64,000 bases of DNA, taken from assembly GCF_036077095.1 (NCBI RefSeq), contig NZ_CP107960.1, positions 2,728,001-2,792,000 of the forward strand, read 5' to 3'. The translations under genes and the position numbers were made by a program. Source of the DNA: Streptomyces sp. NBC_00376 (GTDB lineage: Bacteria > Actinomycetota > Actinomycetes > Streptomycetales > Streptomycetaceae). Position 1 is the stretch's first letter. The number at the start of each line of letters is the position of its first letter. The notes beneath the pieces are model-generated. The model saw only the letters and a list, made by a program, of their open reading frames with translations, was not told where the DNA came from and made no database searches. Shown in pieces: positions 24,379 to 35,576 of this stretch.

Positions 24379-26985
24379 TCAGCGCATCAGCACGCCCGCA
24401 CCGTCCACCGCCGCCTCCGCGGGCAGCGCCACCAGGCCGAGTTCCGCCCCGGTCGCCAGCAGCGGATGGGCCGGCAGCACCCGCACCGTGTAGCCGTACG
24501 GGCCCGTGCGGTCGAGGGCGAGCGGCCCCTCGTAGAGCCAGCGGCCCTCCAGGTCCTGGCCGCCGGCCGGTTTCAGCGGGAAGAGGCGGCCGTCCGAGAT
24601 GCCGTCGGCGGCGTCCACCCGGCCGGCCACCGCCTGCACCTCCACGTCGTCCGGCTCCAGCACCCCGAGGGCGACCCTGACCCGGAGCAGCAGCGTCGAG
24701 CCCAGCTCGGCCGAGCCGTCCGCCGAGGTGGGCGCCACGGCCTCCACGTGGTCGACGGCCACTCGCGGCCAGGCGGCGCGGACCCGGGCCTTCCAGTCGG
24801 CGAGCCGGCGCGCCGCCGGCGGGTCAAGCGCACGCCGGGCGTGCGCGGCGGGCGCGTACAGCCGCTCCACATACTCGCAGACCATCCGGTCGGCCAGCAC
24901 CTTGGGACCGAGGGTGCCCAGCGTGCGGCGGACCATCTCGATCCAGCGCCCCGGAAGGGCCTGATCGCCGCCCCGGTCGTAGAAGCGCGGCGCGACCCGG
25001 TCCTCGATCAGCTCGTAGAGGGCGGCCGCCTCCAGATCGTCCCGGCGGTCCTCGTCCAGGGCCAGACCGTCGGCGGTCGGGATCGCCCAGCCGAAGTCCG
25101 GCTCGAACCACTCGTCCCACCAGCCGTCGAGCACCGAGAGGTTGAGGCAGCCGTTGAGCGCCGCCTTCATCCCGCTCGTACCGCAGGCCTCCAGCGGGCG
25201 CAGCGGGTTGTTCAGCCATACGTCGCAGCCCGGGTAGAGCTTCTGCGCCATGGCCATCCCGTAGTCCGGCAGGAACACGATGCGGTGGCGCACCCGGGGG
25301 TCGTCGGAGAAGCGCACCAGCTCCTGCACCAGCCGCTTCCCGCCGTCGTCGGCTGGATGGGCCTTGCCGGCGACGACGATCTGGATCGGGCGGTCCGGGT
25401 GGAGCAGCAGCTCCCGCAGCCGGTCGCGGTCGCGCAGCATCAGCGTGAGCCGCTTGTACGAGGGGACGCGCCGGGCGAAGCCGATGGTCAGCACGTCCGG
25501 GTCCAGCACGGAGTCGATCCAGCCGAGCTCGGCCGGCTCCGCGCCCCGGGCCCGCCAGGAGGCGTGCAGCCGTTCGCGGACCTCGGTGACCAGCTGTCCG
25601 CGCAGGGACCGCCGCAGCTCCCACAGTTCGCGGTCGGGGACCTCGGTGGCGGAGTCCCAGCGGCCCGGTGTGCCGCCGTAGCGGTTGCGCAGCCGGAAGA
25701 CCTCGGGCGCGACCCAGGTGGGTGCGTGGACCCCGTTGGTCACCGAGGTGATCGGCACCTCGGCCGGGTCGAAGCCCGGCCACAGCCCGGCGAACATCTC
25801 CCGGCTGACCGAGCCGTGGAGGGTGGAGACACCGTTGGCCCGCTGGGCGAGCCGGAGTCCCATCACCGCCATGTTGAACAGGCCCGGCTCACCGCCGAGG
25901 TAGGTCTCCGTGCCCAGTTGCAGGATGCGTTCGGCGGACACGCCCGGGAGTTCGCCGTCGTCGCCGAAGTGCCGGGCGACGAGTTCGCGGTCGAACCGGT
26001 CGATCCCGGCGGGCACGGGTGTGTGGGTGGTGAAGACGGTGCCGGCCCGGACGGCCTCCATCGCGGAGTCGAAGTCCAGGCCGGTGACTGAGAGTTCCCG
26101 GATGCGTTCGAGTCCGAGGAAGCCGGCGTGCCCCTCGTTGGTGTGGAACACCTCGGGTTCCGGGTGTCCGGTGAGGCGGCAGTAGGTGCGCACGGCCCGT
26201 ACGCCGCCGATGCCGAGGAGCATCTCCTGGAGCAGCCGGTGCTCGCTGCCGCCGCCGTACAGCCGGTCGGTCACCTCGCGTTCGCCCGGCGCGTTCTCCT
26301 CCACGTCGGAGTCGAGCATCAGCAGCGGTACGCGGCCGACCCGGGCCTGCCAGATGTGGGCGTGCAGCGAACGGCCGCCGGGCAGGGCCAGCACCACCCG
26401 GCTCGGAGTGCCGTCGGCCTCGCGCAGCAGGGTGACCGGGAGCTCGTTGGGGTCGAGTACCGGATAGTGCTCCTGCTGCCAGCCGTCGCGCGACAGGCTC
26501 TGGCGGAAGTAGCCGTGCCGGTAGAGCAGGCCGACCCCGACGAGAGGGACGCCGAGGTCGCTGGCGGCCTTGAGGTGGTCGCCGGCGAGGATGCCGAGCC
26601 CGCCGGAGTACTGGGGCAGCGCCGCGGTCACCCCGAACTCGGGTGAGAAGTAGGCGACGGCGGCCGGGAGTTCCGCGCCCAGCTCCAGTTGTTCCTGGTA
26701 CCACCTGGGTCCTTCCAGGTAGTCCCGGAGGTCCTGGGACGCCTCGGTCAGCCGGTGCAGGAACTGCTCGTCCCGGGCCAGCTCGGCGAGCCGGCCCGCG
26801 GACACTGCGCCGAGCAGCCGCACGGGGTCGCGCTCCGCCGCCTCCCGGATCTCCGGGTCGACGGCCTGGAACAGCTCACGGGTCTCGGTGTGCCAGGACC
26901 AGCGCAGATTGCGGGCGAGGTCGCTGAGCGGTTGAAGGGGGTCGGGGAGGACTGGACGCACGGTGAATCGACGAATGGCCTTCAC
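24379..26985 (-). CDS. glgP: Alpha-glucan (maltodextrin) phosphorylase
   Basis: An 868-residue GT35 phosphorylase of the actinobacterial type with an N-terminal DUF3417 region (LARNLRWSWHTETRELFQAV). It releases glucose 1-phosphate from the non-reducing ends of alpha-1,4-glucan. The PLP-binding region is ACGTSGMKAALNGCLNLS, with the lysine that carries the cofactor. Other family blocks are VHPNEGHAGFL-like (EVFHTNEGHAGF) and RRVPSYKRLTLMLRDRDRL. The start is GTG at 26985 preceded by GAAGGTGG; a frame runs on to 27327 but has no family match. It diverges from glgE and its partners, so breakdown and synthesis of the same glucan lie back to back. Confidence 0.95.
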   Translation of the reverse strand: MKAIRRFTVRPVLPDPLQPLSDLARNLRWSWHTETRELFQAVDPEIREAAERDPVRLLGAVSAGRLAELARDEQFLHRLTEASQDLRDYLEGPRWYQEQLELGAELPAAVAYFSPEFGVTAALPQYSGGLGILAGDHLKAASDLGVPLVGVGLLYRHGYFRQSLSRDGWQQEHYPVLDPNELPVTLLREADGTPSRVVLALPGGRSLHAHIWQARVGRVPLLMLDSDVEENAPGEREVTDRLYGGGSEHRLLQEMLLGIGGVRAVRTYCRLTGHPEPEVFHTNEGHAGFLGLERIRELSVTGLDFDSAMEAVRAGTVFTTHTPVPAGIDRFDRELVARHFGDDGELPGVSAERILQLGTETYLGGEPGLFNMAVMGLRLAQRANGVSTLHGSVSREMFAGLWPGFDPAEVPITSVTNGVHAPTWVAPEVFRLRNRYGGTPGRWDSATEVPDRELWELRRSLRGQLVTEVRERLHASWRARGAEPAELGWIDSVLDPDVLTIGFARRVPSYKRLTLMLRDRDRLRELLLHPDRPIQIVVAGKAHPADDGGKRLVQELVRFSDDPRVRHRIVFLPDYGMAMAQKLYPGCDVWLNNPLRPLEACGTSGMKAALNGCLNLSVLDGWWDEWFEPDFGWAIPTADGLALDEDRRDDLEAAALYELIEDRVAPRFYDRGGDQALPGRWIEMVRRTLGTLGPKVLADRMVCEYVERLYAPAAHARRALDPPAARRLADWKARVRAAWPRVAVDHVEAVAPTSADGSAELGSTLLLRVRVALGVLEPDDVEVQAVAGRVDAADGISDGRLFPLKPAGGQDLEGRWLYEGPLALDRTGPYGYTVRVLPAHPLLATGAELGLVALPAEAAVDGAGVLMR

Positions 26986-27596
26986 GTGTTCCACCTTCGC
27001 AGGGGACGTACGGATCCGAGGGGACGTACTCCGGTGCGTCCCCCACGCCCGTTCCGGCACATCGGCCACACAGGTAATGGCCGATTCCGTTCCCCCGTTC
27101 GGTCTTGTGGCACTCCGCACCAGAAGGAAAGCTGCCCAGTGGCGTCCAAAGGGGCATCTGCGGGCTCGTGAACGCGGGTCGGTGCCCGGTGCGAAAAGGT
27201 CGTCAGAGATACGCCCGAGTATTTGACAAACCACCGGATTGGCCCACCTGGAATCGTGGGAAGGCTTCTCCGGTAGGTCGCCCGGATGCGCACCGGGTGC
27301 CATATGAACGATGCCCGGACGCAGCACGAATGCGAGGCATCCACGAGCCGGTTTCCATCCGGTTCACATCCACGAAACATACCCGTGCCCCGGCCATTCG
27401 ACTGCCATTCGAGTGAATGCGGACAGGAGCGGCCATGCCCACACCCCGTCAGCCGTCAACGGAGCAGCTAGAAAGGACGGAACCCATCGGTCGCGGTGCG
27501 CGAATTTCGCCCTCCGCCGCTGTGCCGCGCCCCGCTCGACCCCGGTCCCGCTCCCAGCCCCATTCCCAGTCCCAGTACCAGTCCCCAGGTGATTCC
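26986..27596. promoter_or_regulatory. Divergent glgP/glgE regulatory region
   Basis: These 611 bases separate the starts of glgP and glgE and contain no gene I can support. The dyad ATCGGCCA, nine bases, TGGCCGAT (27061-27085) lies about 76 bases before glgP. A TTGACA (27229 region) could be a -35 toward glgE, but no matching -10 is obvious. An in-frame ATG at 27435 with GGAG gives a 54-codon N-terminal extension of glgE. Third-position GC there is only about 70 percent and codons such as CTA, AGG and CGA appear, so I read it as leader rather than coding sequence. Confidence 0.5.
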
Positions 27597-29636
27597 ATGA
27601 TCGGTCGCATTCCCGTCCTCGACGTCCGTCCCCTCGTCGACTGTGGCAGAAGGCCCGCCAAGGCCGTTGCCGGTGAGACCTTCCAGGTCACCGCGACCGT
27701 CTTCCGCGAGGGCCATGAGGCCGTCGCCGCCAATGTGGTCCTGGTGGACCCGGGCGGGCGTCCCGGTCCCTGGACGCCGATGCGCGAGCTGGCCCCCGGC
27801 ACCGACCGCTGGGGCGCCGATGCCACCCCGGATTCGGAGGGCCGCTGGACGTATACGGTCGAGGCCTGGAGCGATCCGGTCGCCACCTGGCGGCAGCAGG
27901 CCGGGATCAAGATTCCGGCCGGGATCGACACCGCGCTCGTCCTGGCGGAGGGTGCCGAGCTGCACGAGCGGGCCGCCGAGGGCGTACCGAAGCGGGACGG
28001 GCGCGAGGCGGTGCTGGCCGCCGTGGACGCGCTGCGCGACGAATCCCGTCCGGCCGCCGCCCGGCTGGCCGCGGCGCTCGCCCCCGAGGCGCGGGCCGCG
28101 CTCGCCCGTCATCCGCTGCGCGAACTGGTCAGCGCGTCCCCGCCGCTGCCGCTGGTGGTGGAGCGCCGGCGGGCCCTGTTCGGCTCCTGGTACGAGCTTT
28201 TCCCCCGCTCCGAGGGCGCCAGGGTCGAATCGGCCGGCCCGCCCACGAAGCGGAAGGGCAGGGCGGCGAAGGCGGCCGAGGTCCCGACGAGGATCGTCAG
28301 CGGCACCTTCCGCACCGCCGCCGAACGGCTGCCCGCGGTCGCCGCGATGGGCTTCGACGTGGTCTATCTGCCGCCCGTCCACCCGATCGGGACCACCCAC
28401 CGCAAGGGCCCCGACAACGCGCTCTCCGCCGCCCCGCACGACGTGGGGGTGCCGTGGGCGATCGGCTCGGCCGAGGGCGGTCACGACGCCGTCCATCCCG
28501 ATCTCGGCACGCTCCAGGATTTCGATCATTTCGTGGCGACCGCCCGTGATCTGCGCATGGAGATCGCCCTCGATTTCGCGCTCCAGTGTTCTCCCGACCA
28601 TCCCTGGGTGGAGAAGCACCCGGAGTGGTTCCACCACCGCACGGACGGCACGATCGCCCATGCCGAGAATCCGCCGAAGAAATACCAGGACATCTATCCG
28701 ATCGCCTTCGACAAGGATCTGGACGGACTGGTCGCGGAGACAGTGCGCATTCTGCGGTTCTGGATGGATCACGGCGTACGGATCTTCCGCGTCGACAATC
28801 CGCACACCAAGCCGGTGATCTTCTGGGAGAAGGTGATCGCGGACATCAACCGGACCGATCCCGATGTGATCTTCCTGGCCGAGGCATTCACCCGGCCCGC
28901 GATGATGAAGACGCTCGCGACCATCGGATTCCAGCAGTCCTACACGTATTTCACCTGGCGCAACACCCGGCAGGAAATCACCGAATACGTCATGGAGTTG
29001 TCGGGCGAGACCGCTTCGTACATGCGGCCCAACTTCTTCGTGAACACCCCGGACATCCTGTCCGGCTATCTCCAGGACGGAGGCCGCCCGGCCTTCGAGA
29101 CGCGGGCCGTACTCGCCGCGACGCTCTCCCCCTCCTGGGGTGTGTACGCGGGCTACGAGCTCTGCGAGAACACCCCGGCCGGGCCCGGCAGTGAGGAGTA
29201 CCGCGACTCGGAGAAGTACGAGATCCGCCCCAGGGACTGGGAGGCGGCGGAGCGCGAGGGCCGTTCGCTGGCCCCGCTCATCACCACGCTCAACCGCGTC
29301 AGACGCCGCAACCCGGCTCTGCAGCAGCTGCGCGACGTGCACTTCCACTCCACCGACAACGACGCGTTGATCGCGTACAGCAAGCGTTCGGGGTCGAACA
29401 TCGTTCTGGTGGTCGTCAACCTCGACCCGCACCACACCCACGAGGCCACGGTCTCGTTGGACATGCCGCGACTCGGCCTCGACCGGCACGATCGCGTGCC
29501 GGTGCGCGACGAGCTCACCGGCGATACCTATCACTGGGGCAGGACCTTCTACGTGCGCCTAGAGCCGGGCGTCACGCCCGCGCACGTCGTCGTCCTGCGA
29601 CCGTCCCCGCCGACCGGAGGGTCACCCACACCATGA
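27597..29636 (+). CDS. glgE: Alpha-1,4-glucan:maltose-1-phosphate maltosyltransferase
   Basis: A 679-residue GH13_3 enzyme that transfers maltosyl units from alpha-maltose 1-phosphate to the non-reducing end of alpha-1,4-glucans. The N-terminal beta domain ([14 protein letters not shown]) is followed by the barrel. The nucleophile Asp is in [13 protein letters not shown] and the acid/base Glu in [12 protein letters not shown], with the family block [19 protein letters not shown]. The length agrees with S. coelicolor GlgE1 (675). ATG 27597 has AGGTGA and marks the jump to coding-like third-position GC; 27435 is an alternative start. The stop overlaps treS (ATGA), so GlgE and TreS are co-translated. 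A mycobacterial homologue is a validated drug target. Confidence 0.95.
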   Translation: MIGRIPVLDVRPLVDCGRRPAKAVAGETFQVTATVFREGHEAVAANVVLVDPGGRPGPWTPMRELAPGTDRWGADATPDSEGRWTYTVEAWSDPVATWRQQAGIKIPAGIDTALVLAEGAELHERAAEGVPKRDGREAVLAAVDALRDESRPAAARLAAALAPEARAALARHPLRELVSASPPLPLVVERRRALFGSWYELFPRSEGARVESAGPPTKRKGRAAKAAEVPTRIVSGTFRTAAERLPAVAAMGFDVVYLPPVHPIGTTHRKGPDNALSAAPHDVGVPWAIGSAEGGHDAVHPDLGTLQDFDHFVATARDLRMEIALDFALQCSPDHPWVEKHPEWFHHRTDGTIAHAENPPKKYQDIYPIAFDKDLDGLVAETVRILRFWMDHGVRIFRVDNPHTKPVIFWEKVIADINRTDPDVIFLAEAFTRPAMMKTLATIGFQQSYTYFTWRNTRQEITEYVMELSGETASYMRPNFFVNTPDILSGYLQDGGRPAFETRAVLAATLSPSWGVYAGYELCENTPAGPGSEEYRDSEKYEIRPRDWEAAEREGRSLAPLITTLNRVRRRNPALQQLRDVHFHSTDNDALIAYSKRSGSNIVLVVVNLDPHHTHEATVSLDMPRLGLDRHDRVPVRDELTGDTYHWGRTFYVRLEPGVTPAHVVVLRPSPPTGGSPTP

Positions 29637-31339
29637 TCGTCAATGAGCCTGTCCACGACACGTTCGAGGACACCCCGGCCAAGGACCGCGATCCCGACTG
29701 GTTCAAGCGCGCCGTCTTCTACGAAGTCCTCGTCAGGTCCTTCCAGGACTCCAACGGCGACGGCATCGGCGACCTGAAGGGCATCACCGCCAAACTGGAC
29801 TATCTCCAGTGGCTGGGCGTCGACTGCCTCTGGCTGCCGCCGTTCTTCAAGTCGCCGCTGCGCGACGGCGGCTACGACGTCTCCGACTACACCGCCGTGC
29901 TCCCGGAGTTCGGCGACCTGGCCGACTTCGTGGAGTTCGTCGACGCCGCGCACCAGCGCGGTATGCGCGTGATCATCGACTTCGTCATGAACCACACGAG
30001 CGATCAGCACGACTGGTTCCAGCAGTCCCGCACCGACCCCGACGGGCCGTACGGCGACTACTACGTCTGGGCCGACGACGACAAGCAGTTCCCGGACGCC
30101 CGGATCATCTTCGTCGACACCGAGACGTCCAACTGGACCTTCGACCCGGTGCGCAAGCAGTACTACTGGCACCGGTTCTTCTCCCACCAGCCCGATCTCA
30201 ACTACGAGAACCCGGCGGTTCAGGAGGAGATCATCTCCGCGCTCCGCTTCTGGCTGGACCTCGGCATCGACGGCTTCCGGGTGGACGCCGTGCCGTACCT
30301 CTACCAACGGGAAGGCACCAACTGCGAGAACCTCCCGGAGACCCACGACTTCCTCAAGCGGGTCCGCAAGGAGATCGACGCGCACTACCCGGACACCGTG
30401 CTGCTCGCCGAGGCCAACCAGTGGCCGGAGGACGTCGTCGACTACTTCGGCGAGTACCAGGCGGGCGGCGACGAGTGCCACATGGCGTTCCACTTCCCCG
30501 TGATGCCCCGGATCTTCATGGCGGTACGGCGCGAGAGCCGCTACCCGGTCTCCGAGATCCTGGCGAAGACACCGGCGATCCCGAAGAACTGCCAGTGGGG
30601 CATCTTCCTGCGCAACCACGACGAGCTCACCCTCGAAATGGTCACGGACGAAGAACGCGACTACATGTACGCGGAGTACGCCAAGGACCCGCGGATGCGG
30701 GCCAACATCGGCATCCGGCGGCGGCTGGCACCGCTGCTGGACAACGACCGCAACCAGATCGAGCTGTTCACCGCGCTGCTGCTGTCACTGCCAGGCTCCC
30801 CGATCCTCTACTACGGGGACGAGATCGGGATGGGCGACAACATCTGGCTCGGCGACCGGGACGCCGTGCGCACCCCGATGCAGTGGACGCCCGACCGCAA
30901 CGCCGGGTTCTCCTCCAGCGACCCCGGGCGGCTCTACCTCCCCACGATCATGGATCCGGTCTACGGCTACCAGGTCACCAACGTCGAGGCGTCGATGGCC
31001 TCCCCGTCGTCGCTGCTGCACTGGACGCGGCGGATGATCGAGATCCGCAAGCAGAATCCCGCCTTCGGTCTCGGCACGTACAACGAACTGCCCTCGTCGA
31101 ACCCGGCCGTGCTCGCCTTCACCCGTGAGCACGGGGACGATCTCGTGCTGTGCGTGCACAACTTCTCGCGGTTCGCGCAGCCGACGGAGCTCGATCTGCG
31201 GTCCTTCGAGGGGCGTCATCCGGTGGAGCTGATCGGCGGGGTGCGCTTCCCCGCCGTCGGCAAGTGGCCCTACCTGCTGACCCTGGCCGGGCACGGTTTC
31301 TACTGGTTCCGGCTGCGCAAGGACGCTCCGCCGAGCTGA
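29633..31339 (+). CDS. treS: Trehalose synthase (maltose alpha-D-glucosyltransferase)
   Basis: A 568-residue GH13_16 enzyme that interconverts trehalose and maltose. Barrel motifs are visible: [14 protein letters not shown] (region I), [14 protein letters not shown] with the nucleophile Asp (region II), [13 protein letters not shown] with the acid/base Glu (region III) and [12 protein letters not shown] (region IV). A C-terminal beta domain ends YWFRLRKDA. It overlaps glgE by four bases. It lacks the maltokinase fusion seen in some bacteria; the kinase is the next gene. With Mak and GlgE it converts trehalose into glucan. Confidence 0.96.
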   Translation: MIVNEPVHDTFEDTPAKDRDPDWFKRAVFYEVLVRSFQDSNGDGIGDLKGITAKLDYLQWLGVDCLWLPPFFKSPLRDGGYDVSDYTAVLPEFGDLADFVEFVDAAHQRGMRVIIDFVMNHTSDQHDWFQQSRTDPDGPYGDYYVWADDDKQFPDARIIFVDTETSNWTFDPVRKQYYWHRFFSHQPDLNYENPAVQEEIISALRFWLDLGIDGFRVDAVPYLYQREGTNCENLPETHDFLKRVRKEIDAHYPDTVLLAEANQWPEDVVDYFGEYQAGGDECHMAFHFPVMPRIFMAVRRESRYPVSEILAKTPAIPKNCQWGIFLRNHDELTLEMVTDEERDYMYAEYAKDPRMRANIGIRRRLAPLLDNDRNQIELFTALLLSLPGSPILYYGDEIGMGDNIWLGDRDAVRTPMQWTPDRNAGFSSSDPGRLYLPTIMDPVYGYQVTNVEASMASPSSLLHWTRRMIEIRKQNPAFGLGTYNELPSSNPAVLAFTREHGDDLVLCVHNFSRFAQPTELDLRSFEGRHPVELIGGVRFPAVGKWPYLLTLAGHGFYWFRLRKDAPPS

Positions 31340-31365
31340 CCCTAAAGCACCTCCCACCACCAACC

Positions 31366-31389
31366 GCGGGGCGGTTTCCGCCGCCCCGC
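31366..31389 (+). terminator. Hairpin after treS
   Basis: GCGGGGCGG and CCGCCCCGC pair perfectly around a six-base loop, 27 bases after the treS stop. The 237-base gap to the maltokinase gene suggests partial termination and a separate promoter for mak-glgB. Confidence 0.7.
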
Positions 31390-31576
31390 ACGGAACACCC
31401 TCCCGACGCCGCACACATACGGCCCCTTCCGGGCCCCATCTGGCGTTTTGATCCCATCGAGTCGAGTCCGTACGGACCATCCTGACCCGACACGTCCCGC
31501 ACAGCCGGACAGCTATTGCCGCAATCCGGGACACTCTTCGCATCCTGTGGTGTGCCCGGGGAAAGGACGCGATGCC

Positions 31577-32971
31577 ATGTCGGAGGCTGCATCCCTTCGG
31601 GTCGCCCTGGCCGACAGCCCAGCCCTGCTCCCGTCTCTCGCCCCCCTGCTGCACGACTGGCTGCCCCGGCAGCGGTGGTTCGCGGGCAAGGGGCGGCCGG
31701 TCACCGCGTTCTCGCTGGTGTCGGCGACCGAGATACTGCCGGTGGGCACCGGTTCCGGAACCGGAACCGGGCTGCTCCATCTGCTGGTCCGGGCCCATCA
31801 GCCGGCCACACCCGCGCAGTCGCCGGACGACTGCTACCAACTGCTGCTCGGCGTAAGGGCGGTGCTGCCGCCCCGGCTGGCACCCGCGCTCATCGGCCGG
31901 GTGACCGAGGGGCCGCTCGCGGGCCGCACCGTCTACGAGGCGCTGCACGATCCGCGCCTGGCCGAACTTCTGCTGGAACGATTCCGTACGCCCGGCACCC
32001 TGGGCGCGCTCCGCTTCGACCGGAGCGGCCCTGCCATCGCGGCGGGGCTCGCACCGCGGCTGCTCGAAACCGACCAGTCGAACACCTCGCTGGTCTACGG
32101 CGACGCCTACATCCTCAAGATCTTCCGCCGGATCTTCCCGGGCACCAACCCCGATCTGGAGCTGCCGCTCGCGCTGGCGCGGGAGGGCTGCGGGCGGGTG
32201 CCCGCCCCCGTCGCCTGGTTCGAGGCCGCCACCGCCGCGAAGCCGCTCACCCTCGGGGTCCTCCAGCCGTTCCTGAGCGGTGCGCAGGACGGCTGGCAGC
32301 TGGCGCTGCGCGCCCTGGCCGCGGGCCGGGACTTCACCGCCGAGGCCCACGCGCTGGGCCGGGCCACCGCCGAGGTGCACACCGCGCTGGCCGCCGCCCT
32401 GCCGACGCCCGCCCTGCACCGCGCCCAGACCGAGCACCTGGCCGCCGCGATGGTGCGCCGGCTGGAGGCCGCCGCCCAGGCGGTGCCGGAACTCGTGCCG
32501 TACGTCCCCGGGCTGCGCACCGCCTTCGACGCGGTGGCCGCACTCGGGCACCGGGGGCGCGACTGGGCGGCCCAGCGGGTGCACGGCGATCTCCACCTCG
32601 GCCAGACGCTCCGCGCGGCCGACGGTTTCTGGTCACTGATCGACTTCGAGGGCGAACCGGCCAAACCACTGCCCGAACGCCGCCGGCCGCAGCTCCCGGT
32701 GCGCGACGTCGCCGGGATGCTCCGCTCCTTCGACTACGCCGCCCGCTCGCACCGCCCGTGGAACGCCGACTGGGCGGCCCGCTGCCGGACCGCCTACTGC
32801 GAGGGGTACGCCCGCGCCTCGGGCGCCGACCCGCGCGGCGAACCGGAGCTGCTGCGCGCCCACGAGACCGACAAGGCGGTGTACGAGGTGCTGTACGAGG
32901 CACGGCACCGGCCCGACTGGCTGCCGGTCCCGATGGCCGCGATCCACCGCCTGGCCGCCGCCGACGCCTGA
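31577..32971 (+). CDS. mak: Maltokinase
   Basis: A 464-residue aminoglycoside-kinase-like enzyme (Mak/Pep2) that phosphorylates maltose to maltose 1-phosphate with ATP. The N-terminal cap domain has the family's LPRQRWFAGKGRPV. The nucleotide region includes TSLVYGDAYILKIFRR. The catalytic loop is AAQRVHGDLHLGQTLR and the metal motif is FWSLIDFEGEPAKPL. The start MSEAASLRVAL has AAAGGA upstream; the frame continues to 31448 but with no homology. It lies between treS and glgB, as in other GlgE clusters. Confidence 0.95.
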   Translation: MSEAASLRVALADSPALLPSLAPLLHDWLPRQRWFAGKGRPVTAFSLVSATEILPVGTGSGTGTGLLHLLVRAHQPATPAQSPDDCYQLLLGVRAVLPPRLAPALIGRVTEGPLAGRTVYEALHDPRLAELLLERFRTPGTLGALRFDRSGPAIAAGLAPRLLETDQSNTSLVYGDAYILKIFRRIFPGTNPDLELPLALAREGCGRVPAPVAWFEAATAAKPLTLGVLQPFLSGAQDGWQLALRALAAGRDFTAEAHALGRATAEVHTALAAALPTPALHRAQTEHLAAAMVRRLEAAAQAVPELVPYVPGLRTAFDAVAALGHRGRDWAAQRVHGDLHLGQTLRAADGFWSLIDFEGEPAKPLPERRRPQLPVRDVAGMLRSFDYAARSHRPWNADWAARCRTAYCEGYARASGADPRGEPELLRAHETDKAVYEVLYEARHRPDWLPVPMAAIHRLAAADA

Positions 32972-33028
32972 CGGCCGGGCACGCGCTCCCCCTTCCTCCC
33001 CCAACCCCTTCCGAGGAGGCTGTCCCCC

Positions 33029-35437
33029 GTGACCGCCCGCAAGCCGTCCCGCAGAACGCCCGCCCCCACCGAGGCCCCCCGAGCCGAACCACCGGCGCCC
33101 GAGGCGGTGGCGGCCCCCGCGGCACCGCCCTCGCCGGAACCGGCCGCCCCGGCCGGACGGAAGAAGAAGCCGGCGTCCGAGCGGGCCGGCGCCGCATCGC
33201 CCCGCCCCCGCCGGACCACCACCGCCGCCCGGGGAGTACGCCAGGCCCACCCACTCGACGACGCCGACCGGGGCCGGCTGCTCGCCGGTGAGCACCACGC
33301 CCCGCACGACCTGCTCGGCGCCCACCCGGTCCGCGGCGGGGTGACCTTCCGGGTGCTGCGCCCGTACGCCCGGTCGGTGACCGTGCTCGCCAAGGGGCTG
33401 CGGGCGCAGCTGCACGACGACGGCGACGGCTTCTTCTCCGGGCTGCTGCCGATGCCCTCGCTGCCCGACTACCGGCTCCTGGTCGCCTACGACGACAACG
33501 AGATCGAGATCCAGGACCCGTACCGCTTCCTGCCCGCGCTCGGCGATCTCGATCTGCATCTGATCGGCGAGGGGCGGCACGAGGAGCTGTGGACCGCCCT
33601 CGGCGCGCAGCCCATGGAGCACCAGGGGGTGGCGGGCACCCGGTTCACCGTGTGGGCGCCCAACGCCCGCGGTGTGCGGGTCGTCGGGGACTTCAACTAC
33701 TGGGACGGCACCGGCTTCCCGATGCGCTCGCTCGGCTCCACCGGGGTGTGGGAGCTGTTCCTGCCCGGGATCGGGGAGGGCGCGCTCTACAAGTTCGACA
33801 TCTGCCGCCCGGACGGCTCGCACACGCTGCGGGCCGACCCGATGGCCCGGTACGCCGAGGTGCCGCCCGCCAACGCCTCGATCGTGACCGCCTCGCACCA
33901 TCAGTGGCGGGACCAGGAGTGGATGGCGCACCGCGGGGACGTCCCGGTGCACGAGGCACCGGTCTCGGTGTACGAGGTGCACCTGCCGTCCTGGCGGCCG
34001 GGCCTGACCTACCGCCAACTCGCCGACCAACTCCCTTCCTACGTAAGGGATCTCGGGTTCACGCATGTGGAGCTGATGCCGGTCTCCGAGCATCCCTTCG
34101 GCGGTTCCTGGGGGTATCAGGTCACCGGGTTCTACGCCCCGACCTCGCGCATGGGCACGCCCGACGACTTCCGGTTCCTCGTCGACTCCCTGCACCGGGC
34201 CGGGATCGGGGTGATCGTCGACTGGGTGCCCGCGCACTTCCCGCGCGACGACTGGGCGCTGGCGGAGTTCGACGGCCGTCCGCTGTACGAGCACTCGGAC
34301 CCGTCGCGGGCGGCGCATCCCGACTGGGGCACGCTGGAGTTCGACTTCGGGCGCACCGAGGTGCGCAACTTCCTGGTGGCCAACGCCACTTACTGGTGCG
34401 AGGAGTTCCACATCGACGGGCTGCGGGTGGACGCCGTCGCCTCGATGCTCTACCTCGACTACTCGCGCAAGGACGGCGACTGGTCCCCGAACGAGCACGG
34501 CGGCCGGGAGAACCTGGACGCCGTCGCCTTCCTCCAGGAGATGAACGCCACCGTCTACCGGCGCAATCCGGGTGTCGTGACCATCGCCGAGGAGTCCACC
34601 GCCTGGGACGGCGTCACCCGCGCCACCCACCATGTCGGGCACGGCGGATTCGGTGGTCTCGGCTTCGGGCTGAAGTGGAACATGGGCTGGATGCACGACT
34701 CGCTGGTGTACGTGTCGAAGGAGCCGGTGCACCGCAAGTACCACCACAACGAGATGACCTTCTCGATGGTGTACGCGTACAGCGAGAACTACGTCCTGCC
34801 GATCTCGCACGACGAGGTGGTGCACGGCAAGCGTTCGCTGGTCTCCAAGATGCCCGGCGACTGGTGGCAGCAGCGCGCCAACCACCGGGCCTACCTCGGC
34901 TTCATGTGGGCCCACCCGGGCAAGCAACTCCTGTTCATGGGACAGGAGTTCGCGCAGGGAGCGGAGTGGTCGGAGGGCCACGGCCCGGACTGGTGGCTGC
35001 TCGACCCCTCGTACGCGGCGGAGAGCGACCACCGGGGCGTACGCACCCTGGTGGGCGACCTGAACGCGGTGTACGCCGAGACCCCCGCGCTCTGGCAGCG
35101 CGACACCGTCCCGGAGGGCTTCGACTGGGTGGACGGGGGCGCCGCCGAGGACAACGTCTTCGCCTTCCTGCGCTACGACGCGCACGGCTCACCGCTCCTC
35201 GCGGTCAGCAACTTCTCCCCGGTGGTGCGGCACGACTACCGCGTGGGCGTCCCGGACGTGCCCGGGGACCGGGTCGCGTGGACGGAGGTCCTCAACACCG
35301 ACGCCGCGCGGTACGGCGGCAGCGACGTACTCCACCGCGGACCGCTGAAGCCCGAACCGGTGGCGGCGCACGGCCGTCCCGGCAGCATCCTGCTGACGCT
35401 GCCGCCGCTGGCGACGGTCTGGTTCCGGCCGGTCTGA
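33029..35437 (+). CDS. glgB: 1,4-alpha-glucan branching enzyme
   Basis: An 802-residue GH13_9 enzyme that makes alpha-1,6 branches. An Ala/Pro/Arg-rich tail of about 70 residues precedes two N-terminal beta modules ([18 protein letters not shown], then [20 protein letters not shown]). The barrel has [15 protein letters not shown], the nucleophile Asp in [16 protein letters not shown], the acid/base Glu in [10 protein letters not shown] and [17 protein letters not shown] start with GAGGAGG. It is the last gene of the GlgE pathway cluster and, with GlgE, yields a branched glycogen-like glucan. The basic N-terminal tail is longer than in enteric GlgB. Confidence 0.96.
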   Translation: MTARKPSRRTPAPTEAPRAEPPAPEAVAAPAAPPSPEPAAPAGRKKKPASERAGAASPRPRRTTTAARGVRQAHPLDDADRGRLLAGEHHAPHDLLGAHPVRGGVTFRVLRPYARSVTVLAKGLRAQLHDDGDGFFSGLLPMPSLPDYRLLVAYDDNEIEIQDPYRFLPALGDLDLHLIGEGRHEELWTALGAQPMEHQGVAGTRFTVWAPNARGVRVVGDFNYWDGTGFPMRSLGSTGVWELFLPGIGEGALYKFDICRPDGSHTLRADPMARYAEVPPANASIVTASHHQWRDQEWMAHRGDVPVHEAPVSVYEVHLPSWRPGLTYRQLADQLPSYVRDLGFTHVELMPVSEHPFGGSWGYQVTGFYAPTSRMGTPDDFRFLVDSLHRAGIGVIVDWVPAHFPRDDWALAEFDGRPLYEHSDPSRAAHPDWGTLEFDFGRTEVRNFLVANATYWCEEFHIDGLRVDAVASMLYLDYSRKDGDWSPNEHGGRENLDAVAFLQEMNATVYRRNPGVVTIAEESTAWDGVTRATHHVGHGGFGGLGFGLKWNMGWMHDSLVYVSKEPVHRKYHHNEMTFSMVYAYSENYVLPISHDEVVHGKRSLVSKMPGDWWQQRANHRAYLGFMWAHPGKQLLFMGQEFAQGAEWSEGHGPDWWLLDPSYAAESDHRGVRTLVGDLNAVYAETPALWQRDTVPEGFDWVDGGAAEDNVFAFLRYDAHGSPLLAVSNFSPVVRHDYRVGVPDVPGDRVAWTEVLNTDAARYGGSDVLHRGPLKPEPVAAHGRPGSILLTLPPLATVWFRPV

Positions 35438-35576
35438 CGGCAGGCATTCACGTTCAGGTGATTTCCCCTCCAGGCCCTCCTGAATTGGTGATCCACTTCG
35501 TACGATGCTTACTCAGCACCGATGTCCACGTCGTCGAAGTGGGCTCTTGGTTCCATATTCAATTCAAGGGGAAACC

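Noticed and set aside
32633..35185. 850-codon open frame on the minus strand across mak and glgB
   Set aside because: High GC leaves antisense frames open. It is rich in Arg, Gly, His and Val without domain motifs, and glgB is certain on the other strand.
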